A stretch of 49,643 nt of DNA from Streptomyces sp. CoH27. GTDB lineage: Bacteria > Actinomycetota > Actinomycetes > Streptomycetales > Streptomycetaceae. The stretch lies in the NCBI RefSeq assembly GCF_020181035.1, contig NZ_JAIQYY010000031.1:1-49643 (forward strand), given 5' to 3'. Below are positions 16,030 through 25,410 of the stretch, in pieces. The position numbers and the translations under genes are program-made. The notes under the pieces are model-generated. The model had not been told where the DNA came from. It searched no databases and worked only from the letters and a program-made list of their open reading frames with translations. Each line of letters begins with the position of its first letter. Position 1 is the first letter of the stretch.

Positions 16030-17475
16030 TCAGCTGCCGCCGCCGCTCTGCACTTGCTCGCCGCCCACGGTGAACCCGATGACCGCGCCGCCGCCCTCGC
16101 GCCGGAAGGCGAACGGTGCTCCGCCGTGGGCCAGCGCGACCTCGCGGACGATGGACAGCCCGAGGCCCGAGCCGGGCAGCGAGCGGGCGTCGGCGGCACG
16201 GTAGAAGCGGTCGAAGATGCGGATGAGGTCGCCCTCGGCGATCCCCGGCCCCCGGTCCAGGACCTCCACCCGCACGGTCCCGGGCCGCGCGGGCCCGGTG
16301 ATGTTGACCTCGATGGGCGCGTCGCCGCCCCGGTCGAACTTGGCCGCGTTCTCGACCAGGTTGGACATGGCCCGCTGGAGCATCCCGGGCCGCCCGTCGG
16401 TGGTCGTGTCGCCGCTGGTGCGCAGCACGATCTTGCGGCCCGTACGGCGCTTGGCCAGCCCCACGACCTCCTCGGCGATGTCGGCGAGGTCCACGCGCTG
16501 CGGCGGCTCGGTGTCCGACTGCCCGGCGGCGAGGTCGACCAGCTCGTTGACCAGGTCGGTCAGCTCGCGGGCCTCCTGGGTGAGGTCGGCGACGAGTTCC
16601 TCGCGGGTGGCGGGGGGCAGCTCGTCGATCCGCCGCAGCAGGGAGATGTTGGTGCGCAGGGACGTCAGCGGCGTCCGCAGCTCATGGCCGGCGTCCTGCA
16701 CCAGCCGCCGCTGGTCCTCCTCGGACTGGGCGAGCCGCCCCAGCATCCGGTCGAAGGCGCGCCCGAGCCGGCCGACCTCGTCGAGTCCGGCCACCGGCAC
16801 CTGGATGCCGAGCCGGCGGGTGCGGGCGACGTCCTCGGCGGCGGTGGTCAGTATCACCAGCCGCCGGGTGATCCGCCGGGCCAGCCACCAGCCGAACAGC
16901 CCGGCCGCCAGCACGACCACCACCATCAGCACCAGCGTGCGCCGCTGCAGCGTGCGCAGCAGATCCTCGGTGTCGCTGAACTCCTGCGCGACCTGCACCG
17001 CGCCCCGCCCGTCGCCGAGCGAGATGGTGGCGATGCGGTACAGGTCCGAGTCCACCGGCACGTCCTTGTGCTGGACCACCTTCCCGGCGGTCTGCGCGAG
17101 GGCCATCGCCTTGTCGCGGGAGGTCACGGGCAGGCGCGGATCGCCACGGTCCACGATCTGGCCCTGCGCGCCGAGCACCTGCACATCGGTACGGGCGGGC
17201 CGCACCAGATCATGTCCGGGCCGGGAGGAGGAGAAGTCCTCGGGGACCATCTCGTGCTGCCGCACCTCGTCCCGCACGTCCTGCACGACCTGCGAGAACA
17301 CCGTCTGCTGGTCGACACGGACGAGCCGGGCGGCCGAGCTGTACGACAGGATGCCGACCAGGATCGTGACCGCCGCGGTGACGGCCGCGAACGAGACGAC
17401 GAACGTGGTGCGCAGGGAGACGAGCTTGGGCCGGCGCCGGGCCAGCAGCCGCCGGAGCCGCTGGAGGCGGCCCAC
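16030..17475 (-). CDS. Membrane sensor histidine kinase (MprB-like)
   Basis: 481 residues. TM1 (about 23-45), an extracytoplasmic loop (about 46-178), TM2 (about 179-198), HAMP (about 200-255), HisKA with phospho-acceptor His264 in DAGHELRTPL, and an HATPase with an N box near Asn372-Asn376 (SNLVENAAKF), DRGPGI and GSGLGLSIV. It phosphorylates the response regulator encoded directly upstream. The GTG start follows that gene's TGA without a gap, so translation is coupled. The layout and sequence recall MprAB-type envelope-stress systems of actinobacteria, but the signal cannot be read from the sequence. Confidence 0.93.
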   Translation of the reverse strand: MGRLQRLRRLLARRRPKLVSLRTTFVVSFAAVTAAVTILVGILSYSSAARLVRVDQQTVFSQVVQDVRDEVRQHEMVPEDFSSSRPGHDLVRPARTDVQVLGAQGQIVDRGDPRLPVTSRDKAMALAQTAGKVVQHKDVPVDSDLYRIATISLGDGRGAVQVAQEFSDTEDLLRTLQRRTLVLMVVVVLAAGLFGWWLARRITRRLVILTTAAEDVARTRRLGIQVPVAGLDEVGRLGRAFDRMLGRLAQSEEDQRRLVQDAGHELRTPLTSLRTNISLLRRIDELPPATREELVADLTQEARELTDLVNELVDLAAGQSDTEPPQRVDLADIAEEVVGLAKRRTGRKIVLRTSGDTTTDGRPGMLQRAMSNLVENAAKFDRGGDAPIEVNITGPARPGTVRVEVLDRGPGIAEGDLIRIFDRFYRAADARSLPGSGLGLSIVREVALAHGGAPFAFRREGGGAVIGFTVGGEQVQSGGGS

Positions 17476-18219
<744 letters not shown>

Positions 18220-18324
18220 GCACCCAGTCTGCCAAGCCCTCCGGTGGTTCGACGGAACCGGGCGGGTCTACGATCACGCTTTTTACCGCCCTCTCACGGT
18301 CCCAAGGGAACCCACCCCCGCCCC

Positions 18325-19407
18325 CTACCGTCCTCTCACCGTCGCGGCGAGCAGCGACTCGTGGGTCGGTGCCTCGGGCACATCCGCCGGACGTCCCACG
18401 GCGAACTCCTTGCGCAGCACGGGTACGACCTCCTCGCCGAGCAGGTCGAGCTGCTCCAGCACGGTCTTCAGCGGCAGCCCCGCGTGGTCCATGAGGAACA
18501 GCTGGCGCTGGTAGTCACCGGCGTACTCCCGGAACGCCAGCGTCTTCTCGATCACCTGCTGCGGCGAGCCGACGGTCAGCGGGGTCTGCTCGGTGAAGTC
18601 CTCCAGGGACGGCCCGTGGCCGTAGACCGGCGCGTTGTCGAAGTACGGCCGGAACTCGCGCACCGCGTCCTGCGAGTTCCTCCGCATGAACACCTGGCCG
18701 CCCAGTCCGACGATCGCCTGCTCGGGCGTGCCGTGGCCGTAGTGGGCGAAGCGGGTCCGGTACAGCTCGACCATGCGCTTGGTGTGGTCGGCGGGCCAGA
18801 AGATGTTGTTGTGGAAGAAGCCGTCGCCGTAGAAGGCGGCCTGCTCGGCGATCTCCGGTGAGCGGATCGAGCCGTGCCAGACGAACGGCGGCACCCCGTC
18901 CAGCGGCCGCGGCGTGGCGGTGAAGCCCTGCAGCGGGGTGCGGAACTTCCCCTCCCAGTCCACGACGTCCTCGCGCCACAGCCGGCGCAGCAGGGCGTAG
19001 TTCTCGATGGCGAGGTCGATGCCCTTCCGGATGTCCTGCCCGAACCACGGATACACCGGCCCGGTGTTGCCGCGGCCCATCATCAGGTCCACCCGGCCGT
19101 CGGCCAGGTGCTGGAGCATCGCGAAGTCCTCCGCGATCTTCACCGGGTCGTTGGTGGTGATCAGGGTGGTGGAGGTGGACAGGATCAGGTTCTGCGTCCG
19201 TGCCGCGATGTAGCCGAGCATCGTGGTCGGCGACGACGGCACGAACGGCGGGTTGTGGTGCTCGCCGGTCGCGAAGACGTCCAGGCCGACCTCCTCGGCC
19301 TTCAGCGCGATGGCGACCATCGCCTTGATGCGCTCCGCCTCGGTCGGCGTACGCCCCGTGGTGGGGTCCGGCGTGACGTCGCCGACCGTGAAGATCCCGA
19401 ACTGCAT
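18325..19407 (-). CDS. LLM-class flavin-dependent oxidoreductase
   Basis: 360 residues, the usual length for a single-domain luciferase-like monooxygenase. It is a TIM-barrel enzyme that uses reduced FMN to oxidise a small molecule. Marks: the N-terminal MQFGIFTVGDVTPDP, VFATGEHHNPPFVPSSP (the conserved His pair), LSTSTTLITTNDPVKIAEDF, and GRVDLMMGRGNTGPVYPWFG, typical of the CE1758-like branch. Its promoter region holds a -10 TATAGT on the minus strand overlapped by an inverted repeat, so it is probably repressed by a MarR/TetR-type protein that is not encoded next to it. Substrate unknown. Confidence 0.9.
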   Translation of the reverse strand: MQFGIFTVGDVTPDPTTGRTPTEAERIKAMVAIALKAEEVGLDVFATGEHHNPPFVPSSPTTMLGYIAARTQNLILSTSTTLITTNDPVKIAEDFAMLQHLADGRVDLMMGRGNTGPVYPWFGQDIRKGIDLAIENYALLRRLWREDVVDWEGKFRTPLQGFTATPRPLDGVPPFVWHGSIRSPEIAEQAAFYGDGFFHNNIFWPADHTKRMVELYRTRFAHYGHGTPEQAIVGLGGQVFMRRNSQDAVREFRPYFDNAPVYGHGPSLEDFTEQTPLTVGSPQQVIEKTLAFREYAGDYQRQLFLMDHAGLPLKTVLEQLDLLGEEVVPVLRKEFAVGRPADVPEAPTHESLLAATVRGR

Positions 19408-19427
19408 GGCCGCTCACCCTCCAGGTT

Positions 19428-19445
19428 GTTGACTGTTCAACTATA
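19428..19445 (-). promoter_or_regulatory. Operator and -10 box of the LLM oxidoreductase gene
   Basis: GTTGA (19428-19432) and TCAAC (19437-19441) form a perfect dyad with spacer CTGT. ACTATA at 19440-19445 reads TATAGT on the minus strand, a near-perfect -10. The dyad starts 20 nt upstream of the ATG, so a bound protein would block transcription. Confidence 0.5.
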
Positions 19446-19509
19446 CCCCGGCAACGGCCACCCCACCTCGCCTATTCCGACCCCCACGACCGAACCCCAC
19501 AGCCAACCC

Positions 19510-20400
19510 CTACGGCACCAGCACCACCCGCCCCCGCAGCCCGCCCTCCGCCAGCCGCACATGCGCCTTCGCCGCCTCCCCCAAGGGATACGTCTCGGCC
19601 ACCCGCAGCGTCAGCACCCCCTCGTCCACCAGCCGGCCCAGCTCCGCGAGCCGCGCCCCGTCCGGCCGTACCGCCACCGCGTCCGTACGCACCCCGCGCA
19701 CCGAACCGGGCTGCCCACCGGGCCGCACCCCGACGTACACACCGCCGTCCCGCACCCACGCCAGCGCCGTCTCACCGAGCACCGCCGCGTCCAGCACCGC
19801 GTCCACACCGCCCGGCTCTCCCCCACCGGCCGTGAAACGCGCGGCCCCCAGCGACCGCACCAGCTCCTCGTCACCCGCCCGCGCATGCCCGGTCACCTCG
19901 ATCCCCCGGCCCGCGGCCAGCTGCACCGCGAACCCGCCGACCGCGCCCGCCGCCCCGGTCACCAGCAGCGAGGAACCCGGCGCGAGATCCAGCAGATCCA
20001 GGGCCTGGACCGCGGTCAGCCCGTTCAACGGCAGGGTGCCCGCGTGCACCGCGTCCACCGAGGCGGGCGCCACCGCCACCGCGTCCGCGTCGACCACGAC
20101 GTACTCCGCGTGCGCCCCGAGCGGCTCGGCCACACTCGCCACCAGCGCCACCACCGGATCCCCGACCTGCCAGGCGGCGGCCACCCCCGCCGCGTCCACC
20201 GTGCCGGCCACATCCCAGCCGAGCCCGATCGTCTTGCCGGCCCCACCGAAGACGCCGGCGCGCACGCCCGCGTCCACCGGGTTCAGCGCACCCGCGGCCA
20301 CCTTGATCCGCACCTGCCCCGCCCCCGGCTCCGGCACCGGCACCTCCGCGATCTCCACGGCCTCCGGACCGCCGAACGTCCTCACCACAGCAGCACGCAT
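19510..20400 (-). CDS. Zinc-independent quinone oxidoreductase / MDR-family dehydrogenase
   Basis: 296 residues, short for the MDR family (about 310-330). The N-terminal catalytic fold shows MRAAVVRTFGGPEAVEIAEV and GAGQVRIKVAAGALNPVD. The NADPH-binding Rossmann part shows SLLVTGAAGAVGGFAVQLA, and AKAHVRLAEGGLRGRVVLV closes the protein. Zinc ligands are absent, as in QOR and ene-reductase-like members. The ATG at 20400 was taken because further upstream the frame runs into the regulatory region shared with the divergent HxlR gene. Such pairs are commonly de-repressed by quinones or electrophiles. Confidence 0.9.
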   Translation of the reverse strand: MRAAVVRTFGGPEAVEIAEVPVPEPGAGQVRIKVAAGALNPVDAGVRAGVFGGAGKTIGLGWDVAGTVDAAGVAAAWQVGDPVVALVASVAEPLGAHAEYVVVDADAVAVAPASVDAVHAGTLPLNGLTAVQALDLLDLAPGSSLLVTGAAGAVGGFAVQLAAGRGIEVTGHARAGDEELVRSLGAARFTAGGGEPGGVDAVLDAAVLGETALAWVRDGGVYVGVRPGGQPGSVRGVRTDAVAVRPDGARLAELGRLVDEGVLTLRVAETYPLGEAAKAHVRLAEGGLRGRVVLVP

Positions 20401-20479
20401 GACAACTCTCCCTGAAAACAAGCCATTTGACGATTCGATCGCGCGGGACTTCCCGGCCGCACAACCCACCGTAGGAGAG

Positions 20480-20505
20480 CTACTATCTATTGGTAAGTAG
20501 TTACC
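20480..20505. promoter_or_regulatory. Divergent promoter/operator between oxidoreductase and HxlR gene
   Basis: GGTAA (20492-20496) and TTACC (20501-20505) form a perfect dyad with a 4-nt spacer. CTACT (20480-20484) and AGTAG (20496-20500) form a second one. TACTAT (20481-20486, plus strand) and TAGATA (minus strand over 20484-20489) are -10-like boxes that overlap, so one bound HxlR dimer could control both genes. Confidence 0.5.
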
Positions 20506-20539
20506 TGAGAGTGCGTAGCAGACCCGAAGGAGAGGGACC

Positions 20540-20944
20540 ATGGCCACCACGACCGCCTCCCAGCGACGCGAACAGGCCCGCGCCGACTACGACGCCTTCC
20601 TGCGCGCATGCCCCACCAACCAGCTCCTCGGCCGGCTCAGCGACAAATGGGTCAGCCTCGTCGTCGCCGCCCTCGCCCAGGGCCCCAAGCGCTACAGCGA
20701 CATCGGCCGCAAGATCGCCGGCGTCAGCCCCAAGATGCTCACCCAGACCCTGCGCACCCTCGAACGCGACGGCATCATCACCCGCACCGTCACCCCCTCC
20801 GTCCCGGTCCGCGTCGACTACGCCCTCACCCCCCTCGGCACCAGCCTCGCCGCCCTGCTCACCGCCGTGAAGGACTGGGCCGAGACCCACTTCGAGGAAG
20901 TACGGGACGCCCGCGAGCGCTACGACGCCGAGAACCCCGCCTGA
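20540..20944 (+). CDS. HxlR-family transcriptional regulator
   Basis: 134 residues, a typical HxlR winged-helix protein: CPTNQLLGRLSDKWVSLVV at the N-terminus (one conserved Cys at about residue 29), KRYSDIGRKIAGVSPKML as HTH, and RTVTPSVPVRVDYALTPLG as wing. In this family the N-terminal Cys is often the redox or electrophile sensor. The ATG is preceded by GAAGGAGAGG. It is divergent from the quinone-oxidoreductase-like gene with a dyad between them, the arrangement seen for QorR-type control. Confidence 0.92.
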   Translation: MATTTASQRREQARADYDAFLRACPTNQLLGRLSDKWVSLVVAALAQGPKRYSDIGRKIAGVSPKMLTQTLRTLERDGIITRTVTPSVPVRVDYALTPLGTSLAALLTAVKDWAETHFEEVRDARERYDAENPA

Positions 20945-20956
20945 CCCACCAGCAGC

Positions 20957-21475
20957 TCAGAAGGCATAGGCGTCCCCGGTGTCCAGCACCAGCACCTTCA
21001 ACTCGTCGTTCGTGTGATCCCTGTCCACCGCACCGCCACCCCACACCGTGCCGATCTCCAGCGTGACCTCCGACGCCTTCTCCATCAGCCGCACCGGCAC
21101 CATCACCTGCTCCCCCACCCCGTTCACAGCCAGCGCGCCCGTCGAGCACACCACCGTCCGCTCGTCCTCCCGCACACACCGGGCAGGCAGCTGCTGCGCC
21201 ACGGCCAGCGGCACCGACCAGCGCAGCCGCACCGTCGCATCCGGCACAGCGGCGGGCCCGTTGTTCCGGGGAGTCAGCCGCACGTCCACCGTGTCCCCGG
21301 CCATCAGCGCGGTCCCGTGAAAGGCCAGATCGGCCTCAGGCACAGGAGCGGCCGACGCAACCCCCGGCACCAGAACGAACCCGGCACACACCCCCGCCAC
21401 CGCCCCCGCCGCCACCCACGCCCGTACCCGCACCCGCACCCGCACCCGCACGCCACTCACCCGCACGCCACTCAC
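20957..21475 (-). CDS. Secreted beta-rich protein of unknown function
   Basis: About 172 residues from a GTG at 21475; the start is uncertain because the frame is rich in GTG codons and stays open to 21604, where an ATG would overlap the divergent YnfA start. The arginine-rich n-region is encoded by a CGGGTG tandem repeat (V-R-V-R), then a hydrophobic core (AWVAAGAVAGVCAGFVLVPG) and an A-S-A-A cleavage site. The mature part (PEADLAFHGTALMAGDTVDV) has the strand pattern of an Ig-like or CARDB-like domain with NNGPAAVPDATVRLRW and a Cys pair. Probably exported; role unknown. Confidence 0.6.
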   Translation of the reverse strand: MSGVRVSGVRVRVRVRVRAWVAAGAVAGVCAGFVLVPGVASAAPVPEADLAFHGTALMAGDTVDVRLTPRNNGPAAVPDATVRLRWSVPLAVAQQLPARCVREDERTVVCSTGALAVNGVGEQVMVPVRLMEKASEVTLEIGTVWGGGAVDRDHTNDELKVLVLDTGDAYAF

Positions 21476-21602
21476 CTCACCCGCACTCCCCGCACTCACG
21501 AAAGACCCGACGTCGCATGCATGCCACCGAGCCCGGCCGCCCAGGCGCCCTCGAACAGGTGACAGGCTCAGCCGCCGGACCCCGGATGAGAAGCTGACAC
21601 CC

Positions 21603-21941
21603 ATGCCGATCCTCCGCTCCGCCGCCCTGTTCGTCGTCGCCGCATTCTTCGAGATCGGCGGCGCCTGGCTGATCTGGCAGGGCGTACGCGAGCACCGGGG
21701 CTGGCTCTGGATGACCGGCGGAGTCCTCGCCCTCGGCGCCTACGGCTTCGTCGCCACCTTCCAGCCCGACGCCCACTTCGGCCGCATCCTGGCGGCGTAC
21801 GGCGGGATCTTCGTCGCGGGCTCGATCCTGTGGGGCATGATCGCCGACGGCTACCGCCCCGACCGCTGGGACCTGACCGGCATGCTGATCTGCCTCGCCG
21901 GAATGGCCGTGATCATGTGGGCGCCGAGGAACGGCGCCTGA
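21603..21941 (+). CDS. YnfA-family small membrane protein (UPF0060)
   Basis: 112 residues with four membrane helices. The family signature is clear: AALFVVAAFFEIGGAWLIW, then YGFVATFQPDAHFGRILAAY, GGIFVAGSILWGM and DRWDLTGMLICLAGMAVIMW. YnfA proteins resemble small-multidrug-resistance transporters in size and topology; a transport role is inferred. A weak GAAGC-type site precedes the ATG. Followed 53 nt later by the SDR gene on the same strand. Confidence 0.92.
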   Translation: MPILRSAALFVVAAFFEIGGAWLIWQGVREHRGWLWMTGGVLALGAYGFVATFQPDAHFGRILAAYGGIFVAGSILWGMIADGYRPDRWDLTGMLICLAGMAVIMWAPRNGA

Positions 21942-21994
21942 GCCTCACTTACGCTGGACGCAGACCCGCCACGACCAGACCCCAGGAGCTGCCC

Positions 21995-22762
21995 ATGGCC
22001 CCGGCCCCCGCCTCCCGCATCGCCGTCGTCACCGGTGCGAGCAGCGGCATCGGAGCCGCCACGGCCCGGCAGCTCGCCGCGGCCGGCTACCGCGTCGTCC
22101 TCACCGCGCGCCGCAAGGACCGCATCGAGGAACTGGCCGAGGAACTGACCAAGGCGGGCCACTCGGCGACGGCGTACCCGCTGGACGTGACGGACCGCGC
22201 GGCGGTGGACGAGTTCGCCACGGCGTTCCAGACGATCGGCGTGCTGGTGAACAACGCGGGCGGCGCCCTCGGCGCGGACCCGGTGGCCACCGGCGACCCG
22301 GCGGACTGGCGCACGATGTACGAGACGAACGTCATCGGCACCCTGAACGTCACCCAGGCCCTGCTGCCGAAGCTGGAGGCGAGCGGCGACGGCGTGATCG
22401 TGGTCGTGTCCTCCACGGCGGGCCACGGCACGTACGAGGGCGGCGCCGGCTACGTCGCCGCCAAGCACGGCACCCACGTCCTCGCGGAGACCCTCCGCCT
22501 GGAGATCGTGGGCAAACCGGTCCGGGTGATCGAGATCGCCCCCGGCATGGTCAAGACCGACGAGTTCGCCCTGACCCGCTTCGGCGGAGACGAGGCGAAG
22601 GCGGCGAAGGTCTACGAGGGCGTCGCCGCCCCCCTCACGGCGGACGACGTGGCGGAAACCATCACCTGGGCGGTCACCCGCCCCAGCCACGTCAACGTCG
22701 ACCTCCTGATCCTCCGCCCCCGCGCCCAGGCCTCCAACACCAAGGTCCACCGGGAGCCGTGA
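21995..22762 (+). CDS. Short-chain dehydrogenase/reductase (SDR)
   Basis: 255 residues, classical SDR. Cofactor motif TGASSGIG (13-20), NNAGG (86-90), catalytic Ser139/140, Tyr153 and Lys157 (GYVAAKHGT). The TARRKDR stretch after the second strand suggests NADP(H) preference. It resembles the YdfG/serine-3-dehydrogenase branch (SGDGVIVVVSSTAGH). The ATG has AGGAG 8 nt upstream. Its stop overlaps the start of the next small gene. Substrate unknown. Confidence 0.93.
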   Translation: MAPAPASRIAVVTGASSGIGAATARQLAAAGYRVVLTARRKDRIEELAEELTKAGHSATAYPLDVTDRAAVDEFATAFQTIGVLVNNAGGALGADPVATGDPADWRTMYETNVIGTLNVTQALLPKLEASGDGVIVVVSSTAGHGTYEGGAGYVAAKHGTHVLAETLRLEIVGKPVRVIEIAPGMVKTDEFALTRFGGDEAKAAKVYEGVAAPLTADDVAETITWAVTRPSHVNVDLLILRPRAQASNTKVHREP

Positions 22763-22947
22763 TGCCCGAAGAAACCCCCGAGTCCCAGGCCGACTCCCTC
22801 GACTCCCTGGAAAAGTCCCTCGAAAAGGCCCGCCTGGCCCAGGAAACCCATGACGAACGCAGGGTCTGGTGGTTCCTGGGCTACTTCCTCTTCGGCATCC
22901 ACGTCGTGGCCTTCGTCATGATCTACGCCGTCCGCCACGGCCACTGA
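22762..22947 (+). CDS. Small single-pass membrane protein, overlaps SDR gene
   Basis: 61 residues. An acidic helical N-terminus (PEETPESQADSLDSLEKS) is followed by one hydrophobic helix (about 35-56, WWFLGYFLFGIHVVAFVMIY) and a His-rich end. The ATG overlaps the SDR stop by one base (TGATG), so translation is coupled. No family recognised; it could tether or regulate a partner at the membrane. Confidence 0.65.
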   Translation: MPEETPESQADSLDSLEKSLEKARLAQETHDERRVWWFLGYFLFGIHVVAFVMIYAVRHGH

Positions 22948-23050
22948 CCTGCCACTCCGCCCCCGTTCACTCACACGGGGGAACCTCACCGATCACCCGA
23001 TCACCAACCGAACGGGCGCCCTAGGCTCGCGCCACACGATCAACTCGACG

Positions 23051-23084
23051 GCCCTCGGCAGGGATTGCAGTCCCGGCCGAGGGC
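23051..23084 (+). other. Strong stem-loop just upstream of the homing endonuclease
   Basis: GCCCTCGGC (23051-23059) pairs perfectly with GCCGAGGGC (23076-23084). Inside, GGGA/TCCC extends the stem around a TTGCAG loop, with one A-G mismatch. It ends 28 nt before the GTG start and has no T tract. It may terminate read-through, cap an mRNA, or mark the border of the mobile gene. Confidence 0.6.
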
Positions 23085-23112
23085 CTCACCAGCATGGAAG
23101 TGGAGGCTTCCC

Positions 23113-23946
23113 GTGGCTGACTGCGAGCCTAACGCCCACCGGTTCATGGACCTGACGGTGCCCGAGTATGCGTACATGTTCGGGTTCGTGCAGGCGGATG
23201 GACATCTGTCCCAGCAATCGCGGCAACGAGGGCGACTGACCGTCGAGATCAGCGCCCGCGACATCGACTTGCTGCGCAAGTTCCAGAAACTGACGCCGTA
23301 CAACAGCAGCATCACCGAACGCACCCGGTCGACCAACTTCGCCGAGACTCACCGCGCCGCGATCTGGAGCCTGTGTTCCCTGGAAGCCAGGACCAGGCTC
23401 AACGAGCTCGGCCTGCCGTACGGCCGTAAGTCAAAGACGATCGCTCCTCCCGACGTCGAATTCTCGCGCCGCGACTATCTGCGCGGCCTCATCGACGCAG
23501 ACGGCTCGGTCGGCTTCACCAGCAAGGGATTCCCCTTCATCTCCCTCACCACGGCGAGCACCGCCATCGCGTCCTGTCTGCGTGAATACGCCAGAGACGT
23601 GACGGGGGCGGAGCGCATGCTCAAGCGCAACACGCGCGACGACATCTACAACATCTTCTACTCGATGGAGACAGCGCAGCGTCTGACCGCCGACCTGTAC
23701 TACGCCAACTGCCTCTCCTTGGAGCGCAAGCACACCTGCGCTGACTCTCTCGCCACTTGGGTTCGCCCCACTGGCATGAGGGCCGAATACACAAAGCGCT
23801 GCTGGAGCGAGCAGGAAGACCGCATGCTATTGGAGCTCAACAGTCCAACAGCCGCTGCCGAGGTGCTCGGCAGGACCGAAAAGAGTTGCAATCTCCGCCT
23901 CTGGCGACTGCGCACGGGCCAAGTTCCGATGCCCGACAAGCAGTAA
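23113..23946 (+). CDS. Free-standing LAGLIDADG homing endonuclease
   Basis: 277 residues from a GTG preceded by TGGAGG at 6 nt. Two LAGLIDADG helices are visible: MFGFVQADGH (22-31) and LRGLIDADGS (123-132). The protein is therefore a two-repeat, monomeric enzyme; the acidic residues Asp29 and Asp130 are the expected metal ligands. The C-terminus (about 230-270, CWSEQEDRMLLELNSPTAAA) looks like a Myb/SANT-type helix-turn-helix that would add DNA specificity. No intein splicing residues or intron halves flank it. Codon use is less GC-biased than the neighbours, in line with mobility. It sits tail to tail with rtcB between two hairpins. Confidence 0.85.
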   Translation: MADCEPNAHRFMDLTVPEYAYMFGFVQADGHLSQQSRQRGRLTVEISARDIDLLRKFQKLTPYNSSITERTRSTNFAETHRAAIWSLCSLEARTRLNELGLPYGRKSKTIAPPDVEFSRRDYLRGLIDADGSVGFTSKGFPFISLTTASTAIASCLREYARDVTGAERMLKRNTRDDIYNIFYSMETAQRLTADLYYANCLSLERKHTCADSLATWVRPTGMRAEYTKRCWSEQEDRMLLELNSPTAAAEVLGRTEKSCNLRLWRLRTGQVPMPDKQ

Positions 23947-23954
23947 CCAAACAC

Positions 23955-23986
23955 GGAGGGGCCCCGGCCGAGTAGCCGGGGCCTCC
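23955..23986. terminator. Bidirectional terminator between endonuclease and rtcB
   Basis: GGCCCCGGC (23960-23968) and GCCGGGGCC (23975-23983) form a perfect 9-bp stem with a 6-nt loop. The flanks (GGAGG on the left, CCTCC-like on the right) can extend it. It serves both convergent genes. Confidence 0.7.
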
Positions 23987-23991
23987 TCGCG

Positions 23992-25185
23992 TCAGCCCTT
24001 CACACAGACGACCTGCTTCAGTTTGGCCACGACCTGCACCAAGTCCCGCTGCTGGTCGATGACCTGGTCGATGGACTTGTAGGCGCCCGGGATCTCGTCC
24101 ACGACGCCGGAGTCCTTGCGGCACTCCACGCCCCGGGTCTGGTCCTCCAGGTCCTTCGTCGTGAAGCGCCTCTTCGCCGCGTTCCGGCTCATCTTCCGAC
24201 CCGCGCCGTGCGACGCCGAGTTAAAGGCCTTCTCGTTGCCGAGACCCTTCACGATGTACGACCCCGTGCCCATCGAGCCCGGGATGATCCCGTACTCGCC
24301 CGAGCCGGCCCGGATCGCTCCCTTGCGGGTGACGAGCAGGTCCATGCCCTCGTACCGCTCCTCCGCCACGTAGTTGTGGTGGCAGGAGATCTCCGGCTCG
24401 AAGGTCGGCTTGGCCTTCTTGAACTCCTTGCGGATCACGTCCTTCAGGAGCGCCATCATCAGCGTGCGGTTGTACTTGGCATACTCCTGCGCCCAGAACA
24501 GATCGTTACGGTAGGCCGCCATCTGCGGGGTGTCCGAGACGAAGACCGCCAAGTCCCGGTCGACCAGGCCCTGGTTGTGCGGGAGCTTCTGGGCCACGCC
24601 GATGTGGTGCTCGGCAAGTTCCTTGCCGATGTTCCGGGAGCCGGAGTGCAGCATGAGCCACACTCCATCCTGCATATCTATGCAGAGTTCTGCAAAGTGA
24701 TTCCCGGCTCCGAGTGTTCCCATCTGCAAAGTCGCCCGCTCCCGCCGGAACTTCACAGCATCGGCGACCTGGTCGAACCGCCCCCAGAAGTCATCCCACC
24801 CCGCGGTGGCCAGCCCATGAAAATCCCCCGGCTCCACCGGATCCTCATGCATCCCCCGCCCCACCGGAATCGCCTGCTCGATCTTCGACCGCAGCCGCGA
24901 CAGGTCCCCCGGCAAGTCATTGGCCGTGAGCGACGTCTTCACCGCCGACATCCCGCAGCCGATGTCCACCCCGACCGCCGCCGGGCACACGGCACCCTGC
25001 ATCGCGATGACCGAGCCGACCGTCGCGCCCTTGCCGTAGTGCACGTCCGGCATGACGGCGAGGCCCTTGATCCAGGGCAGGGTCGCCACGTTCTGCAGCT
25101 GGCGCAGGGCCACGTCCTCGACCGTCGCGGGGTCCGTCCACATCCGGATCGGTACCTTCGCGCCCGGCATCTCCACGTACGACAT
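23992..25185 (-). CDS. rtcB: RtcB-family 3'-phosphate RNA ligase
   Basis: 397 residues. Joins RNA ends bearing 2',3'-cyclic phosphate or 3'-phosphate to 5'-OH using GTP and Mn2+, for RNA repair. Conserved motifs: MPDVHYGKGATVGSV, GVDIGCGMSAVK (metal-binding Asp and Cys), GAGNHFAELC, HSGSRNIGKELAEHH, and ASHGAGRKMSRNAAK, containing the His that is guanylylated. No archease gene is adjacent. The upstream region (25200-25260) is unusually A/T-rich on this strand for the genome, a likely promoter and leader. It is of normal length and carries no intein, although a homing endonuclease gene lies at its 3' end. Confidence 0.95.
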   Translation of the reverse strand: MSYVEMPGAKVPIRMWTDPATVEDVALRQLQNVATLPWIKGLAVMPDVHYGKGATVGSVIAMQGAVCPAAVGVDIGCGMSAVKTSLTANDLPGDLSRLRSKIEQAIPVGRGMHEDPVEPGDFHGLATAGWDDFWGRFDQVADAVKFRRERATLQMGTLGAGNHFAELCIDMQDGVWLMLHSGSRNIGKELAEHHIGVAQKLPHNQGLVDRDLAVFVSDTPQMAAYRNDLFWAQEYAKYNRTLMMALLKDVIRKEFKKAKPTFEPEISCHHNYVAEERYEGMDLLVTRKGAIRAGSGEYGIIPGSMGTGSYIVKGLGNEKAFNSASHGAGRKMSRNAAKRRFTTKDLEDQTRGVECRKDSGVVDEIPGAYKSIDQVIDQQRDLVQVVAKLKQVVCVKG

Positions 25186-25410
25186 ACGTTCCTCGTTCCC
25201 CCGGTTACGACAACAAAAGACTTAGAAGCAACAAACACGACAAAGCGCAAAACAGCGCCAGGGGTGGCGAAAAGGGACACGGGACCGGCGTCCACCGCAG
25301 TGCGTGCGATACACATTGTCTCCAGGGGACGCCCCGCTGCGGCAAGCGATTAACCAGCGGGGACACTGGAGCACCGAGCGAGCGCAGACCCACCCGAGAG
25401 GAGCCCGTCC

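Noticed and set aside
23113..23946. Intein or group I intron
   Set aside because: No splice residues, exon halves or catalytic intron core next to the LAGLIDADG gene; it is free-standing.
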